The position numbers and the translations under genes are program-made. This document shows, one piece after another, positions 26,316 through 35,101 of a DNA stretch of 56,727 bases. The notes beneath the pieces are model-generated. The model was given only the letters and a program-made list of their open reading frames with translations, was not told where the DNA came from and did no database searches. The stretch comes from an uncultured Collinsella sp. (GTDB taxonomy: Bacteria > Actinomycetota > Coriobacteriia > Coriobacteriales > Coriobacteriaceae), in assembly GCA_902491345.1 (NCBI GenBank), contig CABUHI010000012.1, positions 1-56,727 on the forward strand, written 5' to 3'. The first letter of the stretch is position 1. Each line of letters starts with the position of its first letter.

Positions 26316-27281
26316 ATGGAGAACAAGTACGTCTGCTCTGTCGATATCGGCGGAACTAAGATCGCGACTGCCATCATGGAGTACCCGGCTGACGGCAGCG
26401 TGCCCCATCCTGTTTTTGAGGCCGAGGTTCCTACCGAGGCCCAGGAGGGCGGCGAGGCCGTCTTCCAGCGTATCGAGGCGTCCATCAAGGCTGCTCTCGA
26501 GGCGAATCCCGATGTCGAGGTCCTTGGCGTCGGTATCGGTGCTGCCGGCGTCGTCGATCCCAAGACGGGCGCCATCGCGTATGCCAACGAGATCATGCCC
26601 GGCTGGTCCGGCGTTCGGTTGGGGCCGCGTCTACGCGAGGACCTCGGTCTTCCCGTTGCCGTTGTAGGCGACGTGCAGGCTCATGCACTGGGCGAGGCCC
26701 ACTGGGGCGTCGGCAAGGGCAAGTTCTCCGTCTTGTGTCTTGGCATCGGTACGGGCATCGGCGGCGCATATGTCGAGAACGGCCGCGTGATGCAGGGCTT
26801 CCATGGTGCTGCTGGCCATATGGGCCACATCGAGTGCTCGGCTGCCGCCGGCATTCCGTGCGCCTGCGGGCGTTCCGGCCATCTGGAGTCGGTTGCTTCG
26901 GGCACATCCATTGGTCGAATGTACGATGAGCGTTTTGGCCGCGTCGACCCCAGCCGTCCTTCGGTCGGTCGCGATGTGAACGACCTGTGCCGTGCGGGCG
27001 ACGCAAAGGCGACCGAGGTCATCCATGACGCCGGCTTTGCGCTGGGTGCCAGCTTGGGCTCGCTCGCTAACATCCTGGACCCTGAGGTCATCGTGCTTTC
27101 GGGTGGCGTGATTCACCAAGGTCCCGATTGGCGTTCACAGACGTGGAAGGATTCGGTACACGAGGGCTATGCCAGCCAGGCGCTCGATCCGCTTCAGGAC
27201 ACGCCGATCCTCATCGGTTCTCTTGAGGGCGATGCTCCGCTCATCGGTGCCGCCGAACACCTTCTTGCGTCGTTGAAATAA
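26316..27281 (+). CDS. nanK: ROK-family kinase, probable N-acetylmannosamine kinase
   Basis: The 321-residue protein shows the ROK signature: N-terminal phosphate loop DIGGTK (residues 10-15), GVGIGAAGVVDPKTG, a second ATP motif GIGTGIGGAYVENG, the catalytic Asp in VVGDVQAHALGEAHWG, and the zinc site GHIECSAAAGIPCACGRSGHLE. It has no helix-turn-helix, so it is a kinase and not a ROK repressor. In the NanA-NanE context it should phosphorylate ManNAc to ManNAc-6-P; glucose or other hexosamines remain possible. AAGGAG precedes ATG 26316. It is flanked on both sides by long intergenic hairpins. Confidence 0.88.
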   Translation: MENKYVCSVDIGGTKIATAIMEYPADGSVPHPVFEAEVPTEAQEGGEAVFQRIEASIKAALEANPDVEVLGVGIGAAGVVDPKTGAIAYANEIMPGWSGVRLGPRLREDLGLPVAVVGDVQAHALGEAHWGVGKGKFSVLCLGIGTGIGGAYVENGRVMQGFHGAAGHMGHIECSAAAGIPCACGRSGHLESVASGTSIGRMYDERFGRVDPSRPSVGRDVNDLCRAGDAKATEVIHDAGFALGASLGSLANILDPEVIVLSGGVIHQGPDWRSQTWKDSVHEGYASQALDPLQDTPILIGSLEGDAPLIGAAEHLLASLK

Positions 27282-27298
27282 ACATAGCTACCAAGTGC

Positions 27299-27403
27299 GC
27301 CTTCTGAGGTGCCGCAGATTGACGTGAAAGAGGAGCGAAGCGTACTTCGGTACGCGAGCGACGGTTTGAACGTCAAGGTGCGGTGTCTCAGAAGGCTGTT
27401 TTT
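27299..27403 (+). repeat. Long intergenic inverted repeat B with U-tract (nanK-nanE)
   Basis: The outer stem GCCTTCTGAG pairs with CTCAGAAGGC (27299-27308 with 27387-27396). It continues through three G-U pairs, CCGCA/TGCGG and TTGACGT/ACGTCAA (27319-27325 with 27370-27376), and encloses a GCGTAC-TTCG-GTACGC hairpin (27340-27355). TGTTTTTG follows, so it could terminate or attenuate transcription before nanE, whose ATG is 20 nt further on. Confidence 0.85.
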
Positions 27404-27422
27404 GAGAAAGGTTGAGTCGAAC

Positions 27423-28109
27423 ATGACCGTTGATCCTTTGATCCAGTCCCTGAAGGGCAAGCTCGTCGTGAGCGTTCAGGCGTATATGGGCGAGCCGCTT
27501 CGTACGCCCGAGACCATGGCTCAAATGTCTCGCGCTTGCGAGCTCGGCGGCGCCGCCGCCATTCGCTGCCAGGGCCTTGCCGACATTGCCGCCATTAAGG
27601 GTCGCTGTGAGGTTCCCGTCATCGGCCTGTGGAAGGATGGGCACGAGGGCGTTTACATCACGCCGACGCTGCGTCACGCTCGCGCCTGCGTTGCTGCCGG
27701 TGCCGATATCGTGGCGATCGACGCCACCGATCGTCCGCGCCCCGATGGCAAGACGGTCGAGGATACCTTCCGTCCGCTGCACGAGGAGGGTGTGCTCCTG
27801 ATGGCGGATTGTGCCACCATCGAGGATATTCGCCGTGCTGTTGATATGGGCTTTGACCTGGTATCCACCACGCTTTCTCACGGCGTCGCCGCCATCGACT
27901 GCACCATGGCCGATGGCCCCGATCTGCCGCTCCTGCGTCAGGCGACCGAGGAATTCCCCGGCCTTCCCATCATTTGCGAGGGTCGCGTGCATACGCCCGA
28001 GGAGGCTCGCGCCGCGATCGATGCTGGTGCCTGGGCCGTTGTCGTCGGCACCGCCATCACGCACCCCACGAGTATTACGAGTTGGTTCAAGGCTGCGCTT
28101 GAGGCGTAA
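27423..28109 (+). CDS. nanE: N-acetylmannosamine-6-phosphate 2-epimerase
   Basis: The 228-residue TIM barrel converts ManNAc-6-P to GlcNAc-6-P. It shows the NanE hallmarks LVVSVQAYMGEPL near the N-terminus, AAAIRCQGLADI, GLWKDG with the catalytic Lys, VAIDATDRPRPDG, STTLSHG, and ICEGRVHTPEEA with the active-site Glu. Length matches the family. The ribosome site is AAAGG about 11 nt before ATG 27423, close to the preceding hairpin's U-tract, so translation may be affected by that structure. It is the last gene of the sialic-acid group; a terminator follows at 28161. Confidence 0.92.
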   Translation: MTVDPLIQSLKGKLVVSVQAYMGEPLRTPETMAQMSRACELGGAAAIRCQGLADIAAIKGRCEVPVIGLWKDGHEGVYITPTLRHARACVAAGADIVAIDATDRPRPDGKTVEDTFRPLHEEGVLLMADCATIEDIRRAVDMGFDLVSTTLSHGVAAIDCTMADGPDLPLLRQATEEFPGLPIICEGRVHTPEEARAAIDAGAWAVVVGTAITHPTSITSWFKAALEA

Positions 28110-28160
28110 GACAGGCCTCGTATCCGCTCGGAGCGGTATACTCAATATAGGCAATTGACC

Positions 28161-28197
28161 GCGCGGGATCCGGGTTGCTGGGTCCCGCGCTTGTTTT
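28161..28197 (+). terminator. Intrinsic terminator of the sialic-acid operon
   Basis: An 11-bp stem (28161-28171 with 28180-28190, one T-G pair) is followed by TTGTTTTC. It separates nanE from rapZ. Confidence 0.8.
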
Positions 28198-28210
28198 CGG
28201 GAGGCAACAC

Positions 28211-29131
28211 ATGCAAAAGGGAGATGCCATGGATGCGGCGGAGCGCCCGGAGCGCATCCCCGATATCGTCATCATCACCGGAATGTCCGGATCAGGCCGC
28301 ACACAGGCCATGCACGTGTTCGAGGACATGGGCTATTTTTGCATCGATAACCTGCCTCCGCGTCTCATCGCCCAGCTTGCCGAGCTCGTCGGCATCAATA
28401 CGGGCGTGGGCAGGCATCTCGCCGTCACCTGCGATTTGCGTAGCCAGGGACTGTTTGACGAGCTGCTCGATGCGGTCGCCGCGCTCGAAGAGCGCGAGAT
28501 GAGCTGCGACATCGTGTTCCTGGAGGCTTCTGACGAGGTGCTGATTCGTCGCTACAGCGAAAATCGCCGCCGTCATCCCATTGCCAAGCCGGGGGAGACT
28601 ACGGCCGATGCCATTCAGCGCGAGCGCCTTCAGCTGCAGGGCGTGCGCGACCGAGCCGATATGATTATCGACACGAGCCGTCTGCGTACCTCTGCGCTGC
28701 GCAACAAGCTACGTATGGCATTTTCCGAGCTGTCCGACCAGCAGCTCATGGACGTCCACGTGTTCTCGTTTGGCTTTAAGCACGGCATGCCCGTCGAAGC
28801 GGATATTATGATCGACGTCCGCTTCCTGCCCAATCCGTTCTACGATCCCGAGATGCGCACGATGACCGGTCTCGATAAAAAGGTCTCCGATTTTGTTCTG
28901 GACCATCCCAAGACGCAGGAGTTTTGGAAGGCTTGGACACAGCTGCTCGATACGGTCATGCCCGGTTATATCGCGGAGGGTAAGCCGCAGCTTTCTATCG
29001 CCATCGGCTGCACGGGCGGCCAGCACCGCAGCGTTGCCATTGCCGAGGCCACGGCCCGTTACCTGGAAGGCGCTCAGTATCATGTGAGCATCTCCCACCG
29101 CGACCTGTCGCGCGCCAACACGAAGGCATAG
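28211..29131 (+). CDS. rapZ: RapZ/YvcJ-type nucleotide-binding protein
   Basis: The 306-residue protein has an N-terminal P-loop ATPase-like domain (GMSGSGRTQ, with Arg at the usual Lys position, as is common in actinobacterial members), DNLPPRLI, FLEASDEVLIRRYSENRRRHP, and the C-terminal RapZ domain ending in IAIGCTGGQHRSV. In Enterobacteria it is an RNase E adapter controlling glmS; in Gram-positives its role is linked to cell-wall sugar metabolism and is less clear. Start 28211 has GGGAGGC upstream; ATG 28229 with AAGGGAG is an equally possible second start. It is followed 6 nt later by whiA, without the yvcK gene usually between them. Confidence 0.88.
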   Translation: MQKGDAMDAAERPERIPDIVIITGMSGSGRTQAMHVFEDMGYFCIDNLPPRLIAQLAELVGINTGVGRHLAVTCDLRSQGLFDELLDAVAALEEREMSCDIVFLEASDEVLIRRYSENRRRHPIAKPGETTADAIQRERLQLQGVRDRADMIIDTSRLRTSALRNKLRMAFSELSDQQLMDVHVFSFGFKHGMPVEADIMIDVRFLPNPFYDPEMRTMTGLDKKVSDFVLDHPKTQEFWKAWTQLLDTVMPGYIAEGKPQLSIAIGCTGGQHRSVAIAEATARYLEGAQYHVSISHRDLSRANTKA

Positions 29132-29137
29132 GCCTGC

Positions 29138-30067
29138 ATGTCGTTTACCGCTGAGGTGCGCGACGAGCTTGCGCGCTGCGAACCCGAATGTGAATACTGC
29201 GACTTGTCGACGCTTGCCGCCCTCACGCGCGTGAGCGGTACGCTCTCGCTTACCGGCTCTGGGCGGTATCGTTTGACGGTTGCGACTGAGACGGGAGCCG
29301 TCGCGCGCACGATGATCACGCTGACGCATCGTATCCTTAAGCTCAAAACGGAGTTCACCGTCCGTAAATCTGTATTGCATAAGGTTCGAAACTACCTCAT
29401 CACCTTGCCTGATCAGCCAGACCTGGATAAGGCCTTGGTTCTGCTGGGTATCCTCGAACGTAGGGGAGGACTTGTCGCCGGCGTACCCCGACATATCGTT
29501 GCCCGTCCTTGCTGTAGACTTGCCTATATCCGCGGCGCGCTCATCGCGGGTGGCTTCGTGGCCGATCCACGCGGCGATTTTCATTTGGAGATTGCTGTGC
29601 AGGGCGAGCAATATGCCAAGGGGCTTTGCGATCTGTTGGAGCAGATTGGGGTCCATGCTCGTGTTAATGCACGGCGGGGGTCATATGCCGTGTACATTAA
29701 GAGCGCCGAGGAAATCGAGCATCTATTAAAGCTGATTGGCGCCAAGCGCAGCGTTGCCGAGATTGAGGAGGCGCGCGCGGTCAAGTTGGTTAAGAACGAT
29801 GTGAACCGTCGCGTGAACGCCGAGCTCGCCAACCAGACCAGAAGCGCCGGTGCCGCCCAACATCAGCTTGCGCTTATCGATGAGCTCGAGCAGCGTGGCC
29901 TTCGTGATGCGCTTCCGGATGCCTTGGCGGTCTTTTGCGACCTGCGCGAGCGCTATCCCGATCTGTCGCTGCGTGATTTGGGGGAGATGGCTGACCCTCC
30001 CTTGTCGAAGTCAGCCCTCTACCATCGTGTTTTACGGCTTGAAAAGCTCATTGAAGCAAACAGGTAG
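29138..30067 (+). CDS. whiA: WhiA DNA-binding regulator
   Basis: The 309-residue protein matches WhiA: N-terminal MSFTAEVRDELAR, a degenerate LAGLIDADG-like homing-endonuclease fold including CCRLAYIRGALIAGG and HLEIAV, and a C-terminal helix-turn-helix (LSLRDLGEMADPPLSKSALYHRVLRLEKL). It regulates sporulation and cell division in Streptomyces and affects division and chromosome segregation in Bacillus; it is widespread in non-sporing Gram-positives. It forms a two-gene unit with rapZ. Confidence 0.93.
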   Translation: MSFTAEVRDELARCEPECEYCDLSTLAALTRVSGTLSLTGSGRYRLTVATETGAVARTMITLTHRILKLKTEFTVRKSVLHKVRNYLITLPDQPDLDKALVLLGILERRGGLVAGVPRHIVARPCCRLAYIRGALIAGGFVADPRGDFHLEIAVQGEQYAKGLCDLLEQIGVHARVNARRGSYAVYIKSAEEIEHLLKLIGAKRSVAEIEEARAVKLVKNDVNRRVNAELANQTRSAGAAQHQLALIDELEQRGLRDALPDALAVFCDLRERYPDLSLRDLGEMADPPLSKSALYHRVLRLEKLIEANR

Positions 30068-30112
30068 TTTGAAGTAACGACTTATATATGGATTTAGCTG
30101 CTATTTTAGTAT

Positions 30113-30126
30113 TTAAAACGTTTTAA
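30113..30126. promoter_or_regulatory. Perfect 14-bp palindrome upstream of gap
   Basis: TTAAAACGTTTTAA is fully palindromic and lies about 135 bp before the gap start in an AT-rich region. A weak -10 (TATATT, 30183-30188) follows. It shares AAACGTTT with the sialic-acid promoter. A regulator binding site is likely but the protein is unknown. Confidence 0.4.
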
Positions 30127-30260
30127 CGTAAATTTGATTTTCAATTTCGAGCATTCTCGTGAAATTCAAGTCAAAAAAAAGGTATATTAGGCGAGTGGTT
30201 AGTTTGTGGGCCTCAACGGCGGGCGCTGTAGCTCGCGGGGGCCTTACGAAAGGAGACACA

Positions 30261-31286
30261 ATGGCAGTAAAGGTTGCTATTAACGGCTTCGGTCGCATCG
30301 GTCGTCTGGCTTTCCGTCAGATGTTCGGTCATGAGGGCTCCGAGATCGTCGCTATCAACGACCTCACCTCTCCCGATATGCTCGCTTACCTGCTGAAGTA
30401 CGACTCCACGCAGGGCAACTACGCTCGCGATCACGAGGTCGTTGCTGGCGAGGATTCCATCACTGTTGACGGCAAGGAGATCAAGATCTACAAGGAGGCC
30501 GACGCTAACAACCTGCCTTGGGGCGACCTTGACGTCGACGTCGTTCTCGAGTGCACCGGCTTCTACACCAGCAAGGCTAAGGCTCAGGCCCACATCAACG
30601 CTGGCGCCAAGAAGGTCGTCATCTCCGCTCCGGCCGGCAGCGATCTGCCCACCATCGTGTACAACGTCAACCATGAGACGCTGACCGCTGAGGACAACAT
30701 CATCTCCGCTGCTTCCTGCACCACCAACTGCCTCGCCCCGATGGCCAAGGGTCTGAACGACTTCGCTCCCATCGTGTCCGGCATCATGACCACCATCCAC
30801 GCCTTCACCGGCGACCAGATGCCGCTCGACGGCCCGCAGCGCAAGGGCAACTTCCGTCGCTCCCGCGCCTGCTCCGAGAACATCGTCCCGAACACCACGG
30901 GCGCTGCCAAGGCCATCGGCCTGGTTCTCCCCGAGCTCAACGGCAAGCTCATCGGTGCCGCCCAGCGCGTCCCGACGCCGACCGGCTCGCTGACCAACCT
31001 CTACGCCGTCGTTGACAAGAAGGTCACCGTCGACGAGGTCAACGCTGCCATGAAGGCCTACGCTGAGACCATCCCCGAGACCTTCGCCTACAACGAGGAC
31101 CAGATCGTCTCCCGCGACATCGTCGGCGAGACCCACGGCTCCATCTTCGACGCCACTCAGACCATGTGCTCTGACCTCGGCAACGGCCAGACCCTCGTTC
31201 AGGTCACCTCTTGGTACGACAACGAGAACTCCTACACCTCTCAGATGGTCCGCACCATCAAGTACTTCGAGAAGTTCGTTGCTTAA
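30261..31286 (+). CDS. gap: Glyceraldehyde-3-phosphate dehydrogenase, type I
   Basis: The 341-residue enzyme oxidises glyceraldehyde-3-P with NAD and phosphate to 1,3-bisphosphoglycerate. Visible are the Rossmann motif NGFGRIGR at residues 8-15, NDLTSPDMLAYLLKYDSTQG, the active-site Cys in ISAASCTTNCLAP, and the C-terminal SWYDNENSY motif. ATG 30261 follows AAAGGAG. It starts a glycolytic block (gap, then pgk-tpiA-gpmI) but has its own terminator. Codon usage is strongly biased, as expected for an abundant protein. Confidence 0.97.
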   Translation: MAVKVAINGFGRIGRLAFRQMFGHEGSEIVAINDLTSPDMLAYLLKYDSTQGNYARDHEVVAGEDSITVDGKEIKIYKEADANNLPWGDLDVDVVLECTGFYTSKAKAQAHINAGAKKVVISAPAGSDLPTIVYNVNHETLTAEDNIISAASCTTNCLAPMAKGLNDFAPIVSGIMTTIHAFTGDQMPLDGPQRKGNFRRSRACSENIVPNTTGAAKAIGLVLPELNGKLIGAAQRVPTPTGSLTNLYAVVDKKVTVDEVNAAMKAYAETIPETFAYNEDQIVSRDIVGETHGSIFDATQTMCSDLGNGQTLVQVTSWYDNENSYTSQMVRTIKYFEKFVA

Positions 31287-31325
31287 TTTAGCTTTTAGCG
31301 AATAGCTCGTTGAGCGTCTAAAGAA

Positions 31326-31371
31326 GGGCGCGGCCTTATAGGGCTTACACCCTAGGGTCGCGCCCTTTTTA
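31326..31371 (+). terminator. Intrinsic terminator after gap
   Basis: A long stem (31326-31335 with 31356-31365, GGGCGCG...CGCGCCC, one mismatch) encloses a second small AGGG/CCCT hairpin and is followed by a run of six T. Confidence 0.88.
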
Positions 31372-31426
31372 TAAGAAATCGTCTGCCGTAATGGGAGGCA
31401 GACACGTACGAAAGGTAGAAGCAAAC

Positions 31427-32617
31427 ATGGCCTTTACCAAGAAGACCGTCCGCGACATCGATGTCGACGGAAAGCGCGTTCTCGTCCGCGTTGACTTTAA
31501 CGTGCCTATCAAGGATGGCGTCGTTGGCGACACCACCCGTATCAAGGCTGCCCTGCCCACCATCAACTACCTCGTTGAGCACAACGCTCGCGTCATCCTC
31601 ATGAGCCACCTCGGCCGTCCCGAGGGCACCGGCTTCCAGCCCGAGCTGTCCCTCGAGCCCGTCGCCAAGAAGCTCGCTGAGCTCTCTGGTCTCGACGTTG
31701 CCTTTGTCGCTGACACCTACGGCGAGAAGGCTGCTGAGGCTGTCGCCGCCGTCGAGCCGGGTAAGGTCCTCGTTCTCGAGAACGTCCGTTTTGACAAGCG
31801 TGAGAAGAAGAACGATCCCGAGATCGCCAAGAAGCTCGCTTCCTATGGTGACGTCTTCGTTCTCGATGCCTTCGGCACCGCTCACCGCGCCCAGGGTTCC
31901 GTCGTGGGCCCCGCCGCTTACCTGCCTGCCGTCGCCGGCTTCTTGCTCGAGAAGGAGGTCGACACGCTGACCGGCATCTTCGCCGAGCCCGAGCGCCCCT
32001 TCGTCGCCATCGTCGGCGGTTCCAAGGTTTCCTCCAAGATCGGCGTTCTCGATCACCTCATCGACTCCGCTGACACCCTGATCATCGGTGGCGGCATGGC
32101 CTACACCTTCTTCCTGGCTCAGGGCCTGTCCGTTGGTCAGTCCCTCAAGGAAGAGGACTGGGTCGAGCGCGCCGGCGAGATGCTCAAGAAGGCCGAGGAG
32201 AAGGGTGTCAAGATCCTACTCCCCATCGACAACCGTGTTGCCGATCACTTTGGCGAGGACGCTGTCCCCGAGGTTGTTGCTTCCGACGCTATCCCCGACG
32301 ATCGTGAGGGTATGGACATCGGTCCCAAGACCGAGGAGCTCTATGCCGAGGCTGTCAAGGGCGCCAAGACCGTGTTCTGGAACGGCCCCATGGGCGTCTT
32401 CGAGTTTGACAACTTTGCTCACGGCACCCAGGCTATCGCCGAGGCTCTCGCCGAGGCTGACTGCACCTCGATCATCGGCGGTGGTGACTCTGTCGCAGCT
32501 GTCAACAAGTTCAACCTGGCCGACAAGATGAGCTGGATCTCCACCGGTGGTGGCGCTTCCATGGAGCTCGTCGAGGGTAAGGCCCTGCCCGGAGTGGAGG
32601 CGCTTCTCGATGCCTAA
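31427..32617 (+). CDS. pgk: Phosphoglycerate kinase
   Basis: The 396-residue enzyme transfers phosphate from 1,3-bisphosphoglycerate to ADP. Motifs: VLVRVDFNVPIKDG near the N-terminus, SHLGRPEGT, LENVRFDKREKKND, GGSKVSSKIGVLDHL, GPMGVFEFDNFAHGT and the nucleotide loop GGGDSVAAVNKF. ATG 31427 is preceded by AAAGG with rather long spacing (11 nt). The stop overlaps the tpiA start, so pgk-tpiA are coupled. Confidence 0.97.
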   Translation: MAFTKKTVRDIDVDGKRVLVRVDFNVPIKDGVVGDTTRIKAALPTINYLVEHNARVILMSHLGRPEGTGFQPELSLEPVAKKLAELSGLDVAFVADTYGEKAAEAVAAVEPGKVLVLENVRFDKREKKNDPEIAKKLASYGDVFVLDAFGTAHRAQGSVVGPAAYLPAVAGFLLEKEVDTLTGIFAEPERPFVAIVGGSKVSSKIGVLDHLIDSADTLIIGGGMAYTFFLAQGLSVGQSLKEEDWVERAGEMLKKAEEKGVKILLPIDNRVADHFGEDAVPEVVASDAIPDDREGMDIGPKTEELYAEAVKGAKTVFWNGPMGVFEFDNFAHGTQAIAEALAEADCTSIIGGGDSVAAVNKFNLADKMSWISTGGGASMELVEGKALPGVEALLDA

Positions 32618-33377
32618 TCGCACCCTTCTTATCGCTGGTAACTGGAAGATGAACAACGACGTCGCCGAGGCCGCCAAGCTCGCCGACGAGCTGGCTCAGG
32701 CTCTGCCCGAGGTTCCGGCTGGCGTCGAGGTGCTCGTCTGCCCTCCGACCATCGACATCACCACGGTTCATGACCGCATTCAGGCTGCCCCCATCGCCCT
32801 CGGTGCACAGAACGTGTACTGGGAGGCCAAGGGTGCCTTCACCGGTGAGTCTTCTTGCGACATGCTCAAGTCCGCTGGCTGCACCTACTGCATCATCGGT
32901 CACTCCGAGCGTCGCGACTACTTCCACGAGACCGACGAGGACCAGAACAAGAAGGCTAAGGCTCTCGTTTCCGCCGGTCTTGTTCCCGTCTTCTGCTGCG
33001 GCGAGTCCCTCGAGGTCCGCGAGGCTGGCACCTATGTCGAGCACGTCGTGAACCAGGTCAAGGCTGGCCTTGCTGGCCTTGAGATCACCTGCCCCAAGCA
33101 GGTCGTCGTCGCCTACGAGCCCATCTGGGCCATCGGCACAGGCAAGACCGCTACCGCCGAGGACGCTCAGGAGGTCTGCGGCGCTATCCGTGAGACCCTC
33201 AAGGAGATGTTCGGCGAGGAGCTCGCCAACGGCATCCGCGTGCTGTATGGCGGTTCCGCCAAGCCCGGCAACATCGCCGAGCTCGTCGCCAAGCCCGACG
33301 TTGACGGCGCCCTCGTGGGCGGCGCTTCGCTCAAGGCTGCCGACTTCGCCTCTATGGTCGTCAAGGCAGGCGAGTAG
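32610..33377 (+). CDS. tpiA: Triosephosphate isomerase
   Basis: The 255-residue TIM barrel interconverts dihydroxyacetone-P and glyceraldehyde-3-P. Catalytic residues are seen in GNWKMN (Lys), IIGHSERR (His) and VVAYEPIWAIGTG (Glu), plus the phosphate-gripping loop and YGGSAKPGN. The start is ATG 32610 within the last codons of pgk, with GGAGG at 32596-32600; the longer frame from 32547 lies inside pgk. Confidence 0.96.
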   Translation: MPNRTLLIAGNWKMNNDVAEAAKLADELAQALPEVPAGVEVLVCPPTIDITTVHDRIQAAPIALGAQNVYWEAKGAFTGESSCDMLKSAGCTYCIIGHSERRDYFHETDEDQNKKAKALVSAGLVPVFCCGESLEVREAGTYVEHVVNQVKAGLAGLEITCPKQVVVAYEPIWAIGTGKTATAEDAQEVCGAIRETLKEMFGEELANGIRVLYGGSAKPGNIAELVAKPDVDGALVGGASLKAADFASMVVKAGE

Positions 33378-33382
33378 GACAT

Positions 33383-34936
33383 ATGGCACAACGTCATCTT
33401 CCTGCACTCCTGATCATCATGGATGGTTGCGGCCTTGCTCCGGCCGATGGCGAGAACGCCGTCGCCGCTGCCAAGACGCCCTTCCTTGATAGCCTGTACG
33501 AGAAGTACCCCCACACCACGCTCGGCGCTTCGGGCGAGGACGTGGGCCTTCCCGACGGCCAGATGGGCAACTCCGAGGTGGGTCACCTCAACATCGGTGC
33601 CGGCCGCATCGTGTTCCAGGAGCTTTCGCGCATCAACAACGCCATCAAGGACGGCTCCATCGCCAAGAACGAGGTTTTTGTCAAGGCTATGGACGATGTC
33701 AAGGCTGACGGCAAGACTCTCCACCTCATGGGCCTTATGAGCCCTGGCGGTGTTCATTCTCATATGAACCACGTTGAGGCTCTGGTCAAGATGGCTGCCG
33801 AGCATGGCGTCAAGACCGTTCGTGTCCACGCCTTCATGGATGGCCGCGACGTCGACCCGCAGTCCGGTGCTGGCTACATGAGCGAGTTCTGCGCCTTCCT
33901 GGCCAAGATTTCCGAGGAGACCGGTTGCGACGCTCGCGTTGCCACCGTCTCGGGTCGTTATTGGGCGATGGACCGCGACAACCGTTGGGAGCGCATCCAG
34001 CGTGCCTACGACGTCATGGTCAATGCGTCCGATGCCGATACCGACCCCGTTGCCGGCATCAAGGCCTACTACGAGAAGGATCCGCGCGGCGACGAGTTCG
34101 TCGAGCCCTTCGCTGCCCACAATGAGGGCATCCACGAGGGCGACGCGGCCATCTTCTTCAACTTCCGTCCCGACCGCGCCCGTCAGATGACCCGCGTGTT
34201 CACGGACAAGGAGTTCGACGGCTTTGAGCGCGAGCAGATCAAGCTCTCGCACTTTGTGACGATGACTGAGTACGATCCGACGTTTGACGTCGAGGTCGCC
34301 TTCCCCAAGACGTTCCCCGAGAACGTCCTGGCCGACGTTATCGCCGCCAATGGCCTGAAGCAGCTGCACACTGCCGAGACCGAGAAGTACGCCCACGTGA
34401 CGTTCTTCCTCAACGGCGGCATCGAGGAGCCCAAGGAGGGCGAGGAGCGCGTGCTCGTCGCTTCCCCCAAGGTTGCTACCTACGATCTGCAGCCCGAGAT
34501 GAGCGCTCCCGAGGTTACCGAGAAGCTCGTCGCCGCCATCAACGAGGATCGCGCTGATTTCTACATCGTGAACTTCGCGAACTGCGACATGGTTGGCCAC
34601 ACCGGTGTCTTCGACGCTGCCGTTAAGGCTGTCGAGGCTGTTGACGATGCCCTGTCCAAGGTTGTCCCGGCGATTCTCGCCAAGGGCGGCTTTGCGCTGA
34701 TTACCGCCGACCACGGCAACGCCGATCACATGTTTGACGTTGCTTCCGACGGTTCCAAGCATCCGTTTACGGCGCACACCACCAACCGCGTGCCGTTCAT
34801 CATCGTTGATGAGAAGGCACAGCTCACCGGTATCGAGGACGGTCGTCTTTCCGATATCGCTCCGACCATGCTCACCATGGCTGGTCTGGAGCCTTCCGCC
34901 GAGATGACGGGTCGCGTGCTCGCCACCGAGGCCTAA
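33383..34936 (+). CDS. gpmI: 2,3-bisphosphoglycerate-independent phosphoglycerate mutase
   Basis: The 517-residue alkaline-phosphatase-fold enzyme converts 3-phosphoglycerate to 2-phosphoglycerate using two metals, typically manganese. Motifs: LLIIMDGCGLA near residue 10, the phosphorylated Ser in GQMGNSEVGHLNIGAGR, MDGRDVDPQSG, GRYWAMDRDNRWER, NFRPDRARQ, NFANCDMVGHTG, and ADHGNADHM near the C-terminus. It follows tpiA by 5 nt. The terminator at 34964 ends the pgk-tpiA-gpmI unit. Confidence 0.96.
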   Translation: MAQRHLPALLIIMDGCGLAPADGENAVAAAKTPFLDSLYEKYPHTTLGASGEDVGLPDGQMGNSEVGHLNIGAGRIVFQELSRINNAIKDGSIAKNEVFVKAMDDVKADGKTLHLMGLMSPGGVHSHMNHVEALVKMAAEHGVKTVRVHAFMDGRDVDPQSGAGYMSEFCAFLAKISEETGCDARVATVSGRYWAMDRDNRWERIQRAYDVMVNASDADTDPVAGIKAYYEKDPRGDEFVEPFAAHNEGIHEGDAAIFFNFRPDRARQMTRVFTDKEFDGFEREQIKLSHFVTMTEYDPTFDVEVAFPKTFPENVLADVIAANGLKQLHTAETEKYAHVTFFLNGGIEEPKEGEERVLVASPKVATYDLQPEMSAPEVTEKLVAAINEDRADFYIVNFANCDMVGHTGVFDAAVKAVEAVDDALSKVVPAILAKGGFALITADHGNADHMFDVASDGSKHPFTAHTTNRVPFIIVDEKAQLTGIEDGRLSDIAPTMLTMAGLEPSAEMTGRVLATEA

Positions 34937-34963
34937 GAGAAAACAAATACCGTTTTCTAGCAA

Positions 34964-34997
34964 GGGGGTTGTCCACAATCGGACAATCCCCTTTTTT
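34964..34997 (+). terminator. Intrinsic terminator after gpmI
   Basis: An 11-bp stem with one G-T pair (34964-34974 with 34981-34991) and a short ACAATC loop is followed by six T. Confidence 0.9.
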
Positions 34998-35101
34998 GGT
35001 ATTTCTGCCATTTCCGCCCCGTCCCCGAGTGGCAGGTAGGGGAGAACGGGGGATTGTGGTACAGTACTGGAGTTTGAATTGTTCTATTAAGGAGCTTATC
35101 T

